From: Stramonita haemastoma
Taxonomy: Eukaryota > Mollusca > Gastropoda > Neogastropoda > Muricidae
Direction: 5' to 3'
NCBI GenBank assembly: GCA_030674155.1
Contig: CM060327.1
Location: 26,999,991-27,063,990, forward strand
DNA: 64,000 nucleotides
Made by a program: the position numbers and the translations under genes. The notes beneath the pieces are model-generated. The model worked only from the letters and a program-made list of their open reading frames with translations, had not been told where the DNA came from and did no database searches. Below, in pieces: positions 43,351 through 55,093 of this stretch (position 1 is the first letter of the stretch; each line of letters begins with the position of its first letter).

Positions 43351-44243
43351 CGTCCCCCCCCGTCCCGTCCATACAACACCCACACCATCCCACCCACCCA
43401 CACAGCCAAACCCCAAACTCCCACAAGACCTCATCATCCAAGGAGACCACTCCACTCTCTGGGCTGACACGCCAGATCTCCCTTGCAAGGTAATACGATA
43501 AGTTGCCATGGACACAGCCTCCTCTCCTGTCACTCTCCCTGCCACTCAATCCAAACAGCCCCCATCTTTGAAACAGGAGGCTACGGGGGAGGGCGGGAGG
43601 AGAGAATCGATAATGATGCTGACTGTGGCAGCCTCAAAAGCCCACCTCTTTCCCCACAAGCCCAGAGGGGTCACTGTTCCATGCTTCACCCCTCTGGTTG
43701 TAAAACAGATCGTCTGGATAACAGCCAGGGACTGGGTTAGCTTGGGAATTAACTGTCTGTTATCTCCTCTCTCTTCCCAGCCTTCCTTTCGAGGGTGGGG
43801 TGAGTAGTGCCTTGTTTCTCCTACATTTGTAACTCTAGAAAGTCTGGCCCCCTGGCCACAGTCGACCACATTCAGAGCAGCCTTTCTTTGTGTGTGTGTG
43901 TATAAGGATGTATGCTCGAGTATGCTTGCATTTCTGTAACATCAAACCTGATATGAATTATGGGATCTTTAAGTACTTGTATGATCTTCTGCATGTGTAT
44001 ATCCATGAGGTAAAAAAAAAAAAAAAAGGCATTGGCAGATCTGCACCTGGGAGATCATAAAAAATCTAAAATCTCTTCACCACACATGCTAAGATTCAAA
44101 CCGATTGGCTTAATGGGCCCAGGGGACTGAAGTCAAATGGTCTTAACAATTCAGCTACTGCTTCTATCAACTGTCTGTTATAATAACAAACTATGGAGGC
44201 AATAAACAGAGGACAAAATTGTTGTACAATTGGTTATTCTCTC

Positions 44244-44268
44244 CCCCCCCCCCCCCCCCCCCCCCCCC
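44244..44268. repeat. C homopolymer
   Basis: About 25 consecutive C on the plus strand. Other long C runs on the same strand are at 24842, 39431 and 42641, and G runs are at 39927 and 56191. Confidence 0.9.
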
Positions 44269-46574
44269 AAAATACATTCTGCTTAAACAAAATAAAAACA
44301 ACAAATGTAGTGAAGTCAAAGTCACTACCACCACCATTGCTACACAAAACCCAAGGTTACAGGCCAGTTAGAGTTGAGTTAGCAGTTTGAGTTCACCACA
44401 GACATCATTTGGGTGAAATCAAGTCCACATGTGGGTGAAAGCTCTACCAGAAATCTACTTCCAGAAAATATACTGCCTGAGTATTTCAGCACAGTGCCTG
44501 AAAGACTCCTCTGCAAGTTTTCAAAAGTTAAGTTACATAATATACACTGGGGGAACACTTTTTCCTTTTTAAAAAGGCATTTCTCAGCAAAAGCTATAAA
44601 GCGAATGCACCAGACGAAAGGTTGTTCAAATATGGAGCATGTTCTGTGGGAGGAAAATCCCTACAAACCAAACAAACAAACAAAAAGCTTGTTTTTAAGT
44701 GAACGGCTCTATTCCACATGAACTTTTTTCTTTTCCTTTTTTTTTTTGGGAGAGGGGATTTCTATTCCTTCAGGCAACATGCAATGTGGGCATTTCTGTG
44801 CTCACTTTTGTGCTCAGCTTTTTGAATGGTCTTCTTTCCTTTTCTTGCCATGTTCAGCTTGCACTACAATCCTTCCAATGCATCTTCTGCTGTCAAGCTT
44901 TTTTTTTTTTTCTAGCTTCTTTGAATGTTTGTTTGTTTTAAGCAAGATACCAAAATATCCTCCTGAGTGCTAATGGGATTCTAAGTTGCCATGGACAATG
45001 CTTTCACTCGTCGCTCTCGAGTTGTGTGCGTGCATGCATGCGTGCGTGTGTGCATGAATGCATGAACATGCATGCATGTGAGTGTAAACTGGGCAGCCCT
45101 GGCTGTGAAACAGGGAGCAGGGGAGAAAAAAATCAATAGTGCCAACAACTGTGGCAGCAGCCATAAAAGCCAGCCCCCTTTCCCATGAGCCCAGAGGGGT
45201 CACTGTTCTGATGCCTCACCCCCGAGCTGTAAAAAAGATCGTTTGGAGAGCTGCCAGGAGCTGGGGTAGCATGGGAATTGTCTGTCTGTTATAAAACTGT
45301 GCAGGCATACACAAGAGCATAGAACTGCTGTACAAGCATTGTTTTTTCCCCTCCATATACTTTTTGCTAAAACATAAAACCTCAAACAAAACCAAAGCCA
45401 CAGTGCACAAATCCAACATTACTCAGTCCAAAGTGCTAAATTTGGCACGCTCCTTCCTTATACCTGGTACATGTGTGGTCAGTTCCTGCTATAATTAGCA
45501 CTAGCTGGCCCCAACTGGGCTGGGATGGGATGGATTGGATAGCAGCTGAATGTAAGGGAAACTGACAGTTGTGAAGCCAACCACCACTCCCCCCAAAAAA
45601 CCCATCAAGAAAACCCCAGGCTACTGGCTAAATATAAATTTGCATTCACCACTGAAATCATCTCAGTTGAAGTCAGATACACATATAGGTGCGTGCTCCA
45701 TGGGAGTTCAGCTTACCCAAATTATACTGCCCGATTATTTCAGCCCTAACGACTCCTCTGGAAGTTTTCAAAGAAGTCAAGTTACATGACATATATACAC
45801 AGAGGGAACTTGCTACGAAGTAAATGTACCAGGAACAACGCTTGTTCAAATATACGGTGCATGTTCTGTGGGAGTGGGGTAAGTTGAGCAGGAACCCAAC
45901 CAATCCAACAACAAGCTTGTTTTTAAGTGAATGGCTATATTCTATGTGAATAGTTAAGACAGAATTTCTATGCTTCAGGCACACAAGCAATGTGAGTGTC
46001 TTTGAGCTTGCTTTTTGACTCGGCTATTTCAACTTCGCCTCATTCTTTTTCTTGTTCCTGTTCAGCTTTCACCGTAATCGTCCCAATGCATTTTCTGCTT
46101 TCAAGGGTGTTTTTTTTTGTGCTTTGTTTGTTAGTGGGTTGTTTTTTTTAAAGTGAGATGCCAAAATATACTGCCATGTGCTAATGAGCTTTAAGTTGCC
46201 ACGGACACTGCACACACATGCGTGCTTGCGTGTGTGTGCATCCATACGCATGCATGTGAGCATGTAAGTGTAAACTGGGCAGCCCCGTCTTTGAAGCAGG
46301 GAGCTGGGGAGAGAAAAAAATCAATGTGCCAACGACTGTAGCAGCCATAAAAGCCAGCCCCTTTCCCCATGAGCCCAGAGGGGTCACCGTTCTGATGCCT
46401 CACCCCCGAGCTGTAAAACAGATCGTTTGGAGAGCTGCCAGGAGCTGGGTTAGCATGGGAATTGTCTGTCTGTTTCAAACCATGGAGGTATAAACAAGAA
46501 CGCAGAATTGTTGTATGACCATTTCTATGTGTTTAGAAAACAAAAAATACACAATACAAATAAGCGCATACACA

Positions 46575-46579
<5 letters not shown>

Positions 46580-46615
<36 letters not shown>

Positions 46616-46770
46616 CATAAAGACACAGAGGCTTTGGATGAGACATGGATATATATATATATAGAACACACACACAGGGCTGAGCTTTGCAAAGATGTAA
46701 CCGGCCCCCAAACACACAGCCTGAGTACTTCAGTTTCCTTCCTTTTGCAGTTAAAGGCATATTTGGGGGG

Positions 46771-46864
<94 letters not shown>

Positions 46865-46905
46865 CGCGCGCGCGCGTGTGTGTGTGTCTGTGTGTGTGTG
46901 TTTCT
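46580..46905. repeat. (CA)n, then (TG)n running into (CG)n
   Basis: (CA)n at 46586-46614, (TG)n at 46774-46854, then about eight CG units at 46863-46876 and more TG. It lies about 60 bp downstream of the exon v3 donor. Alternating purine-pyrimidine DNA of this type can adopt Z-form under supercoiling (general knowledge). Confidence 0.93.
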
Positions 46906-46964
46906 CTGTGTGTCTCTGGTGTTATTAGACTGTATCATCATAATTATCATTTTCATCAGCTCAC

Positions 46965-47018
46965 CTGTCTCTGGAACTGCTGAATATCGGACACTCCATC
47001 TGGCTTGGTGACAAACAC
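46965..47018 (-). CDS. GOGAT: GOGAT exon v3, amidotransferase domain
   Basis: A 54-bp exon (18 codons, VFVTKPDGVSDIQQFQRQ), phase 0 at both ends, with a TGCCACAG acceptor and a GTGAGC donor. It corresponds to the family segment 'QVF-I-x-R/K-P-x-G' that leads into YLLRKYA of the next exon. The intron after it is about 10.6 kb, the largest in the visible gene, and is full of repeats. Confidence 0.9.
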
Positions 47019-47269
47019 CTGTGGCAGAAAAAATGAGTCCCTATCAATCACTGTTATCCATTTCAGCATGGTAGAATACATAAATCCTATATGGTCAGTC
47101 TCTGTTATCCATAAAATGGCTACATGAACACTGAAAAACATACATACAATCTGGGGTTGTAAAACTGGCGACTGATATTCACATAAAAAGCTTTCCATGT
47201 CCCCTTTCTTACATAACTCTTTTAAGTTTAACAGCAATACATTTCCTTGACACAAAATAAACTTTTCCT

Positions 47270-48235
47270 GACAAAAGAAAACATACGAATTGAATTAAAA
47301 TGTCACTGATGACGACTTTAAATTGTGCATTCTAAAAGCACCTACTCTTTTCTTTCATTTTTTTTTTTTTTAGGTTCAGGTTTCTCTCTGTGCCATGTAA
47401 TCTGAATTTAGTTCAAGCTCATTCCTTCTTACATGATGTTCCCTACTAAAAACATAATTCAGCTGTTAATCCACAATTCTGAACAATTGGTGGATTCCAC
47501 CCCCACCCCCCCCAATCCCTAACCACCCCTTCCCACCACTAACACCCCTAACTACCGACAAAACTTCATTTCTCACATTGCCCATCTCCCCTCCTCCTTC
47601 TACAACTAATTTTCTTTATATGAATATTCATATCCCTCAGAAGTTCTCGTCAGCATGTGAAGATGAGAACCAAGTTTTTATATCTTGTATGAATCCCATA
47701 ATACGACCCACATAATGATATATATGCTACCTCTTATGTGCGTATTAAAAATTACATAACAGTCAACATTTCTAAACATGTTCCTTCATGCTCACAAGAA
47801 ACAATTAGTTTCATGTGGTCCTAAGACTGAACACACACAACCAACAATAAAACTCTTTCATCTTTAAAAAAAAATTGAACTTTCACAAGGGCATACCAAA
47901 AAAAAAACAATCCCCACCAAAAAAAAAATGAAAAAAAAAAAATACAGAGGGGTACTGAGAGGACCAACACACCGAAACAGAGACCAGGGACAGGGGGTGT
48001 CCCCATTCTCTCTCTCCGAAACCATCGCACATTCTGCTGCAGCCCCGCCGCAGCAGGGCCCAACTGGGCAATGCATTTGTGAGAAGGGTAAAAGGAGGAA
48101 GGCAAGACTCCCGCCGCCCACTGCAAACACAGGTGAATGCCAGCCACATGCACCGCTTCAAACCACAAAAATAAGCAAGCAACAGTACGGCAGGCTACTG
48201 CCAATTCATATACATATATCTATATTTTTTACTTT
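47270..48235. other. Intron sequence without a recognised gene
   Basis: No exon recognised. A GC-richer patch at 47950-48180 gives a 127-codon minus-strand ORF (GPAAAGLQQNVRWFRRERMG within it), but it has no family resemblance and its downstream part is a Phe-rich translation of an A-rich tract. I do not call it a gene. Confidence 0.4.
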
Positions 48236-48239
48236 TTAA

Positions 48240-48460
48240 AATTTTTACATCAACCACACTCCACCTCTTCCTTTATGACATATCATTGCTGCTATATATC
48301 TATATGTTTAATTTTTCTTTTTTTACATCAAAAACATTCCACCTCTTCCTTTATGGCAGATTATTGCTGATATATATCTATATGTTTAACTTTTTTCCAT
48401 CACACATACTCCACCTCTTCCTATTTGGCAAATTACTGTTAAAACATATATCTATGGACA
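48240..48460. repeat. About 80-bp tandem repeat, 3 diverged copies
   Basis: Each unit has a TTTTTACATCA-type start, CATTCCACCTCTTCCTTTAT, and a TATATATCTATATG end. The third copy is more diverged. Confidence 0.85.
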
Positions 48461-51400
48461 GTCTATCTTTTGATAAATTACCAAACATCTTTCACCACTT
48501 TCTCGCATCCAGGGGGGAAAAAATCAACTATTTTTCAAATCTATATCTCTTTATTTCCATGGCAAAAGAAAAACCAAAACAAACAACAACAAAAATGGGC
48601 TATCTTCGTTCATATTTTATCACTTTCTCTAAATGTCTTTCAGGCAAAAACTAACTTCTGGAAACAAGTATTCAAACCTCTTCTACCTCTTGCCTTATTT
48701 TAGGGGGGAGAAAGAGAGAGAAACAGAAAACAAATCTCATCTATCTTAGTTTGTGTCTAACAACTCTCTCTAAATGTTTTTATTCTACAAGCCACACTAT
48801 CGATTTGTTTCTATCCATTCTGCTTAGTTTTTAAACACCAATGAAAATCGATTCTGAAATGCTTACATGGAATTCCTTTTTCGTCAAAATCAGATTCATT
48901 TCAGAAATGAAAAACACAAAGGGAAAGGGAAAAAGGTATCCACCAGCAAATCTGTATTCCAGAGGCAAGAGTCCACCAAAGTGAAGCCTAGTCACTCACA
49001 GCTATTAAGTTATCTGATGTTCATCTCTGTAACTCTGAATCCCACAGTCAAAGCAAAAGAATACTTTCAAATGTGAAGTTTTGTTTTTTTAATCAAAGAA
49101 GATTCTTTTTTCTTCTGCTTCACAGGACACTCAAACAGCAACTGTTGGGGTCTGTTATATGAGCAAAAATGCATTGTGCTGCCGTTAAACACCTGATAAG
49201 TCAGGCCCAGCACACCTGACATTGGCATAGATGTTGTTTGAAACTATGTCCCTAATGATCATTTTCAATACCAGATGCCAAATTGATAGTCGACTGATGG
49301 GAGCTCATCACTGATGAAAACAGCAACAACAAATTCAGATGAAGAATAAGTTTCTGCTATCAATGTTAGGTACCACAGAAAAGATTCAAATTGCCTTTTT
49401 TGTCTGAGCAAAATTTAATCTTCCTATGTACCATCTCCTGCTTCTCCTCATAAAAAAATGTACGATTAAAAGACGTCTGAAACTTTAGAAGAGGAGGATT
49501 TACAAGTATGAATACTTTTGATTTTTGTCTTTCTTCTTGTTCTTTTTTTTTTAATGAAGCAAGGAAAATGTGTGGGGTGGGGGAAGCTGTGACTAGGGAA
49601 GGAGATATATAAGGAAATATGAAATAACAGTAGCATGACCTTAAAACTGATGATTCTTTTTTAAATGTTGCTGCTGCTTTTCCACACATTTTGTTAACAG
49701 AAACTACACCTTTTGGGGGATTTTTCGTTTTTGTGCAAGTCACATTCAGAAGACAAACTGATGCCACACCTGCCTGTAAAAACACTGAGAGCAAGTATGT
49801 GAGAAAAGATCATCACACAACCAGAAATATCTCATCAATATTCTAGGCAAAAAATGGCCATGAAGGTTGACTGGACTTTGAAAAAAAAAAACCCAACCCA
49901 TTTCATACATTACTATACATCAAAAGTATATCCATAATACATTTTTAAAGCTGCCAGCTTTCTCATAATTTACGTTAAGATAAAGTATCCTGAGAACTTC
50001 TTTTTTTATATATTTTTTCAGAACAATGCAGTATTATCAACAGTGTAGCGGTGCCAAAGAAAAAACAAATAAAACCCACACCAGAATTGCTTGGTTTGAA
50101 GTAGAAAGTTTTCAGAAGCAAAACTGTAATGTCAAAGCCTGCATACAGCGATCAATGAACAAGCATGTTCTACATATACTAATGAATATACTGATTAGAT
50201 AGGTGCATATATACAATGAAGTGTTTAGCATACATACAGGGGTTTGGAATATCTTTAAGTATATAAGCCTCCTGCTTCTTGAAGGTCTACGAGTGCTGCA
50301 TTATTACTGGATTCTTTACAAACAATGCTTTCAAATAGAAAAACCAGTCTCTACTTTGAAATAACATATATTTTTGTAACTGAAATTCTGGATGACAGAA
50401 TACAGCTCTGTTCTAAGGACATGTCAATTCTGGATTGAATTATGCCAACACTCAATACCTTCTTTTGATTAAAGACTAAATTCCTCAGATGTGAGAGAAA
50501 ATCAAAATGACCTTCTGGGGATAGACGTTACTGAAAAATGAACATGTAACTGTTTTACATACTGTTTTACAGCGGTTTACTTGATTTTTTTTTTTTTAAC
50601 TGCTTCTTATGGTATCTATCTAATGGTCTTCATCAGATATGTAATTGATACTTAACATTGCTCTCACTTTGAGAGACATTTTTTAAGAAGTTTATACAAT
50701 GTATTTTTATTGGCCATGTAAAAGAAGTATAATTGGTGGAGTTGTCTACTTTTTATTGTACCCTGTATTTTTGCTGATGTGACCATTATGATAGTAGTTC
50801 TGTTTTTCATCAGTTTCAGAGGCGCACTCTTGTTACATGAATCATAATATTTCTGGGTTACCAGATTGCAAAGTGTATATTTCAAAGCTAGATAAAGGGG
50901 GGAAAAGCCACGCACTTGAGTTAGCTACAGGAAAGCAACTGACAAAAGAGTACACACTTGAACCCAGACACAATTAATTATCTATTTTATTTTTTTGTTC
51001 CTTGGCTAGGGCTTCGAGGTTTACCAATGGAGCGATTTGCAAATGCGACCATTTCTGCCCACCATGAAGGTAGCCACATTCTGACTTTGAAGATCAGTAT
51101 TTTAAAATGCTCAACTTGATTCTTCTTTCAGTTCAAAATATCAAAAATAGTAGGCAAAGCCACATGGAAATAAAATTCAATCAATCAATCAACCAATCCA
51201 TAGTTTACAGCCCCATAACAAAGGGTTGTCACCCCTTTGAAATTTAAACCTCAGATTAAAACTGAAACTATTTGCAATTTTGAATTGAATAACAATATAT
51301 CTGCACAAAGAATTCTCTCTAGAAAATACTGATATACAATAACTGATGGGAAAAAAAGAGTTAGTTCTCATTATTCATGAAGATCCTCTTCTTAACAGAA

Positions 51401-51808
51401 TGATTTTTTGTGGGGGGTGGGGGGAGGACAAAATGTCACCCGAAAAGCGCACAAATTTCAGAAAATTCTAGAGTCAACAGAGTTAATAAACTATGGCATA
51501 AACATCGATTGTATAATATGAATATGACCTTAGGAATGGGTTTAACAAACAAACAAAAATCTATAGACATTCAGATATACTTTTCCTGATTATGATAGAA
51601 AAAAAAATCTTCAAATAAACTACAATTACAAAGTAACATGTATTTCCAAGCATATCCAAGATGAAACAAACACAGAAGAAAATCCAGTCTGATTACAGAA
51701 GAACAATGATACATTTGCTTTATTAAAAAAAAAAACAAACAAACACACACACACACACTCACAAAGAAACAACCAAAAGAGAAGGAAAACTGGAAAGTGT
51801 GTTCTCAC
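48461..51808. other. Intron sequence, AT-rich, no gene recognised
   Basis: Intron between exons v3 and v2. It contains a fragment at 49130-49250 related to 12910-13150 (TGTTATATGAGCAAAAATGC) and a dispersed repeat at 51000-51100 (TTCCTTGGCTAGGGCTTCG). The rest shows no coding, SINE or tandem pattern that I can support. Confidence 0.5.
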
Positions 51809-51889
51809 CTGGCGAATAAAGGGCTCGGTACTCTTTGCCACCTGGCCAATGCACGAGTTGTCCACAGGTACTGTACGCCACGCCAGCAC
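51809..51889 (-). CDS. GOGAT: GOGAT exon v2, amidotransferase domain
   Basis: 81 bp, phase 0 at both ends, with a CTCAAG acceptor and a GTGAGA donor. The 27 residues run from VLAWRTVPVDNS to EPFIRQ. They match the conserved stretch 'GWR-x-VPV-x-x-x-x-G-x-x-A-x-x-x-EP-x-I-x-Q' of glutamate synthase. The exon joins v1 (ending GLQ) and v3 (starting VFVTK) without a gap in the family alignment. Confidence 0.93.
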
Positions 51890-51939
51890 CTTGAGTCACA
51901 AAAAGATATGCTGATTATCATCCCCTTCATACTGCATTT

Positions 51940-52150
51940 GGGTGACCGTTTGCGTGCCTTGGCTTCAGAACAGTCCCCCCAGTTCGACCAGCTGTAAATG
52001 GGTACCTGCCCTCTTTAGGGACAGGGAAGGTAAAGCAGCGAGGGAGAAGAGATGGGCGCCACCCTCAACATGCTGGCCCCTAGAGAAGCTGAGGTCTCTG
52101 ACACCTCACTCCCCTACGACCACCAAGGTTATGGGACACCTATACTGCAT
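51940..52150 (+). mobile_element. SINE family B, 5'-truncated
   Basis: Starts inside the 5S-like part (GGGTGACCG) and continues through the shared tail (CAGCTGTAAATGGGTACCTG, GGGACAGGGAAGGTAAAGCA, CTCAACATGCTGGCCCCTAG, CACTCCCCTACGACCACCAA). Confidence 0.88.
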
Positions 52151-52204
52151 TGTGCTGTATTGTGTATTACTCTACTGTGCTATACTGTACTGTATACTAC
52201 TTTC

Positions 52205-52560
52205 AGTCACGGCAAATTTTTCTACAGGAAATACAGGCTGCTCTCTCCAAATCAAAAGTATCGACACAAGTGCAGCGCCATCTTTTTTTTTTCTTTTTAA
52301 AGTTTATTGTCTGCGTGTGTAGTTTTTTCCACATAAGAGTGGGTTGTTTTTTTTTTAAAAACAGAATTTTGCCAGGGACCATTCTCTTGTTGCTGTGGAT
52401 TATATGTACGCTCAGTACATGTTGCACATAGGATCTCGGTTTATCATCTGATCTGAAAGAAGAGCAAACACACCATCACTAAAAGTCTAGTGGAAGGGGG
52501 GAAAGTTTGGGCTCAATCAGGAACGGAATCCCCACTTCTTCCACTGTAAGCAGGTTATCA
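52205..52560 (-). mobile_element. Diverged relative of SINE family C
   Basis: Same order as 31945-32345: CAGGCTGCTCTC, ACAAGTGCAGCGCCA, CAGAATTTTGCCAGG, TCTTGTTGCTGTGGATTATA, ATCTCGGTTTATCATCTGAT and GGGGGAAAGTTTGGGC. Head boxes are not clear. Confidence 0.6.
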
Positions 52561-53089
52561 GTATCATTACTTATCACACCACTGTTCCCACTGCTGCTAT
52601 GGGGTACTGCTACAACCACCATCGTTACCGTCAACAGTGATTCTAATTATAAGCTCAACTTTTGTCATTGTTGGTGTACGTGTCTATTCCCCAGCTGAAC
52701 ATCCTAGAGGGGGAGTAGGGGGGTGTTCACCTGGAATAAGCATTCTGTCTTATTCATCCCACCTGGCAATCACAGAGTCCATGAGCACTGGATGAGATGA
52801 TTGTATGTATAACCATCTCCAACCATTCTCCAACTTCAGAGGATTTGGGTTGTTTTTTTTAATACTTTTTTTTAAAAGAACAGTGTAGGTTGTTATGCTA
52901 AGAGCTTGTCAGGGCTACGAAAGACAACCTCAACATAGCACTTTAAAGCATAAAAACCCCCACAACACTTCACTTTCATTAAAAAAAATACATGACACTT
53001 CGCTTTCATCAATAACTGTCAGCACTGAGGGCAAGATCAACCCCACAGATGCGGACATTCCTGAAGGACAGTCTGGTGACCTGGCTTAC

Positions 53090-53219
53090 CTGCAGTCCGT
53101 ATTTCTCTGCAAACTTGGTGAAGGTCTCCTCTGCCTGGGGGGCCGTGGCACGGTCCAGAAACAGCATCCCTGTGGCGTACTGCCCCACCTCAGGGAGAAT
53201 GCCATTCTCACCACTGTCA
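53090..53219 (-). CDS. GOGAT: GOGAT exon v1, amidotransferase domain
   Basis: 130 bp, entered in phase 2 after a TTTTTCAG acceptor and ending at CAG before a GTAAGC donor. It encodes DSGENGILPEVGQYATGM and on to KYGLQ, matching the family segment LP-x-x-GQYA-x-G that lies after the conserved N-terminal amidotransferase motifs. This is the most upstream exon I can recognise. The upstream exons with the catalytic N-terminal Cys were not found between 53220 and 64000. Confidence 0.9.
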
Positions 53220-53309
53220 CTGAAAAACACAAGCACACAAAATGAATCCTCCTTTCATTTCATTCCATGTTGCTTATAACCCTACCAACCACAAAATCCT
53301 TGTTTAAAA

Positions 53310-53545
53310 GGTAAAGTGATGGTAAAGCTGTTTCATACCCTATGTGGTCGTAAGGGAGAGAGCCATCAGAGACCTCAGCTTCTCTTGGGGCCAGCATATT
53401 GAGGGCAGTGCCCATCTCCTCTTCCTCACTGTTTTACATTCCCTGACCCTAAAGAGGGCAGGTACCCTTTTACAGCTGGGTGGACTAGGGGACTATACTG
53501 AAGCCAGGGTGCGCAAATGGTCACACATCCAACTGGTAACCATGC
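53310..53545 (-). mobile_element. SINE family B, inverted, with the 5S-like segment
   Basis: Reverse copy: GAGACCTCAGCTTCTCTTGG, GCCCATCTCCTCTTCC, TTTACAGCTGGGTGGA, then ACACATCCAACTGGTAACCA, which is the 5S-like 'TGGTTACCAGTTGGATG' in reverse. It is truncated before the A box. It lies about 100 bp upstream of exon v1. Confidence 0.88.
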
Positions 53546-53598
53546 TCCATGGTGTCAGCTCCACCATTACAAACATACACAACACAATATCTATTGTC

Positions 53599-53600
<2 letters not shown>

Positions 53601-53658
<58 letters not shown>

Positions 53659-53735
53659 CAGAGAGACAGAGAGACAGAGAGACAGAGAGACAGAGACAGA
53701 GAGACAGAGAGACAGAGACAGACAGACACACACAC
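53601..53735. repeat. (GA)n then (GACA/GAGACA)n microsatellite
   Basis: About 25 GA units followed by variant GAGAGACA and GACA units, then (CA)n. It abuts SINE B at 53310-53545. Confidence 0.96.
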
Positions 53736-53959
53736 ACACATACAAACGCCATATGCATGTGCAAACACATACACACAGTGAAATAAACAGAACACTGAGT
53801 TAATTGAATTGCACCGACAATACACCAGACAACTGTGTGTGTCCTTTCCTTGCTCACAACATTCTATCCTTCACACAGTCTCCTGTTCACATGGGCCAGA
53901 TGGCCTGCAAAAACGTAATAAAGCTTTGTTACTGTTATTGTTACACAGCACATATCAAC

Positions 53960-54058
53960 ACAGACAGGCCCACAGACAGGCAGACATACCGACAGATAGG
54001 CAGACATGCCGACAGACAGACAGACACACACACACACATGTACACTCACTCACACTCA

Positions 54059-54097
<39 letters not shown>

Positions 54098-54153
54098 ACG
54101 CACGCACGCACGCACGCACGCACCCACCCACCCACCCACCCTCCCTCCCTCCC

Positions 54154-54190
<37 letters not shown>

Positions 54191-54345
54191 ATGCATGCAC
54201 ACACACGCATGCACACGCACACACACACACTGGTGGGAACAGATGACAAGATTTAAAAAACTGCATACACATGGGGACTGGATGTAAAAAAGCACACGAG
54301 TACTTATTCCATTATCCTAGATATAGAAGAATAAATAAAATAAAA
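53960..54345. repeat. (CAGA)n, (CT)n, (CGCA)n, (CCCA)n tract with a SINE A end
   Basis: A compound microsatellite from 53960 to 54230, then the 3' end of SINE A on the plus strand at 54232-54345 (CTGCATACACATGGGGACTG, TTCCATTATCCTAGATATAG), with an AAAT/AC tail. Confidence 0.9.
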
Positions 54346-55093
54346 CACACACACACACACACACAAACACTCATTTTGGAAAAGGGGAGAGGGTTGTTTT
54401 TGGTTAGGGAGGGTGTGCCTTTTTTCTTTATTCCTTCATTCTTTTTTCTTCTTCTTCTGCTTGTTACAAATGAGATTGTGCTAGATAATGTCTTTTAATC
54501 ACGCCATTCGCACATCCTTCGCGACCAGTGCCTTTACCTTATTTTCTGTTTTGGGAGAGAAGCCAACAATGTTATTATATTACAGAATACAGAGAATAGA
54601 GAGAATTTGTGGGGGGTGTGTGTGTGTGTGCATGTGTGCGTGTGTGCATGTGGGTGCTAATAATGTAATAATTATATATGTGGATAATACATGTCATAGG
54701 AAACAAAGCTTTGAATGATAGCATGCTTTTTGCAAGGGGTCTTTTAATGAAAACAGCAACGCTCTACGCATATTACAACGATACATATTTATAAAAAGTC
54801 ATCATTACAAGCTTAATATATAAAAATGACAATAAAGAGTATAATTATGTTCACATGTAACCTTATCATGTAACCTCTTCCCCCACCCCTCCCCCAATGC
54901 TCCATAGTGCCGACTTCTCCCTTAACTCCTTGGTGAGTCGACAGGGCACTGCACTGAATTTTTCAGTGTTTCTTTGTATGTATGACTGTTTCCAAGTTAG
55001 TACATCGCCATATGATACAGACAACCATGATTCAACTTCAGAAAATGTTTTGATCTCCTATGAAAGAGAGTGCAAGTTCTTCTGCTAAGAACT

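Larger units (their letters stand above)
41440..46500. repeat. Array of diverged ~1.2-1.5 kb repeat units
   Basis: Shared blocks recur at 41540-41995, 43495-43800, 44985-45575 and 46190-46480. One block has GGGCAGCCC(T/C)GTCTTTGAAA-like sequence, ATAAAAGCCAGCCCC, CCCAGAGGGGTCAC and AGATCGTTTGGAGAGCTGCC. Another has AATCCAACATTACTC and CTGGGCTGGGATGGGAT. A further block at 44400-44720 matches 45640-45990 (ACTCCTCTGCAAGTTTTCAA). No ORF is conserved between units. A SINE A copy (43021-43350) and an inverted dispersed repeat (42730-42975) interrupt it. Confidence 0.8.
8500..53219 (-). other. GOGAT: Glutamate synthase (GOGAT) gene, partial, 31 exons visible
   Basis: This is the extent of the visible part of a minus-strand glutamate synthase gene. 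The enzyme makes two glutamates from glutamine and 2-oxoglutarate using NAD(P)H. Its amidotransferase domain releases ammonia, which is channelled to the FMN/iron-sulfur synthase domain. Translated exons match the family in order: [12 protein letters not shown] and AHNGEINTLRGN (amidotransferase), ILEPS and GAVHHHL (central), [10 protein letters not shown] and C-x5-C-x4-C (FMN/3Fe-4S), and [11 protein letters not shown] (GXGXG). Borders are GT-AG and phases agree across nearly all introns. Missing are the N-terminal Cys exons (beyond 64000 or unassembled), the FAD/NAD(P)H domain (should lie below 8500), and one short exon between v29 and v30. Two exons have apparent 1-bp indels. The presence of linker exons after the GXGXG domain suggests the fused alpha-beta form of eukaryotes. 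Confidence 0.95.

Noticed and set aside
47821..48204. 127-codon minus-strand ORF in a GC-richer patch
   Set aside because: No recognisable domain, half of it translates an A-rich tract as Phe/Leu, and it lies within a GOGAT intron with no splice signals supporting it.
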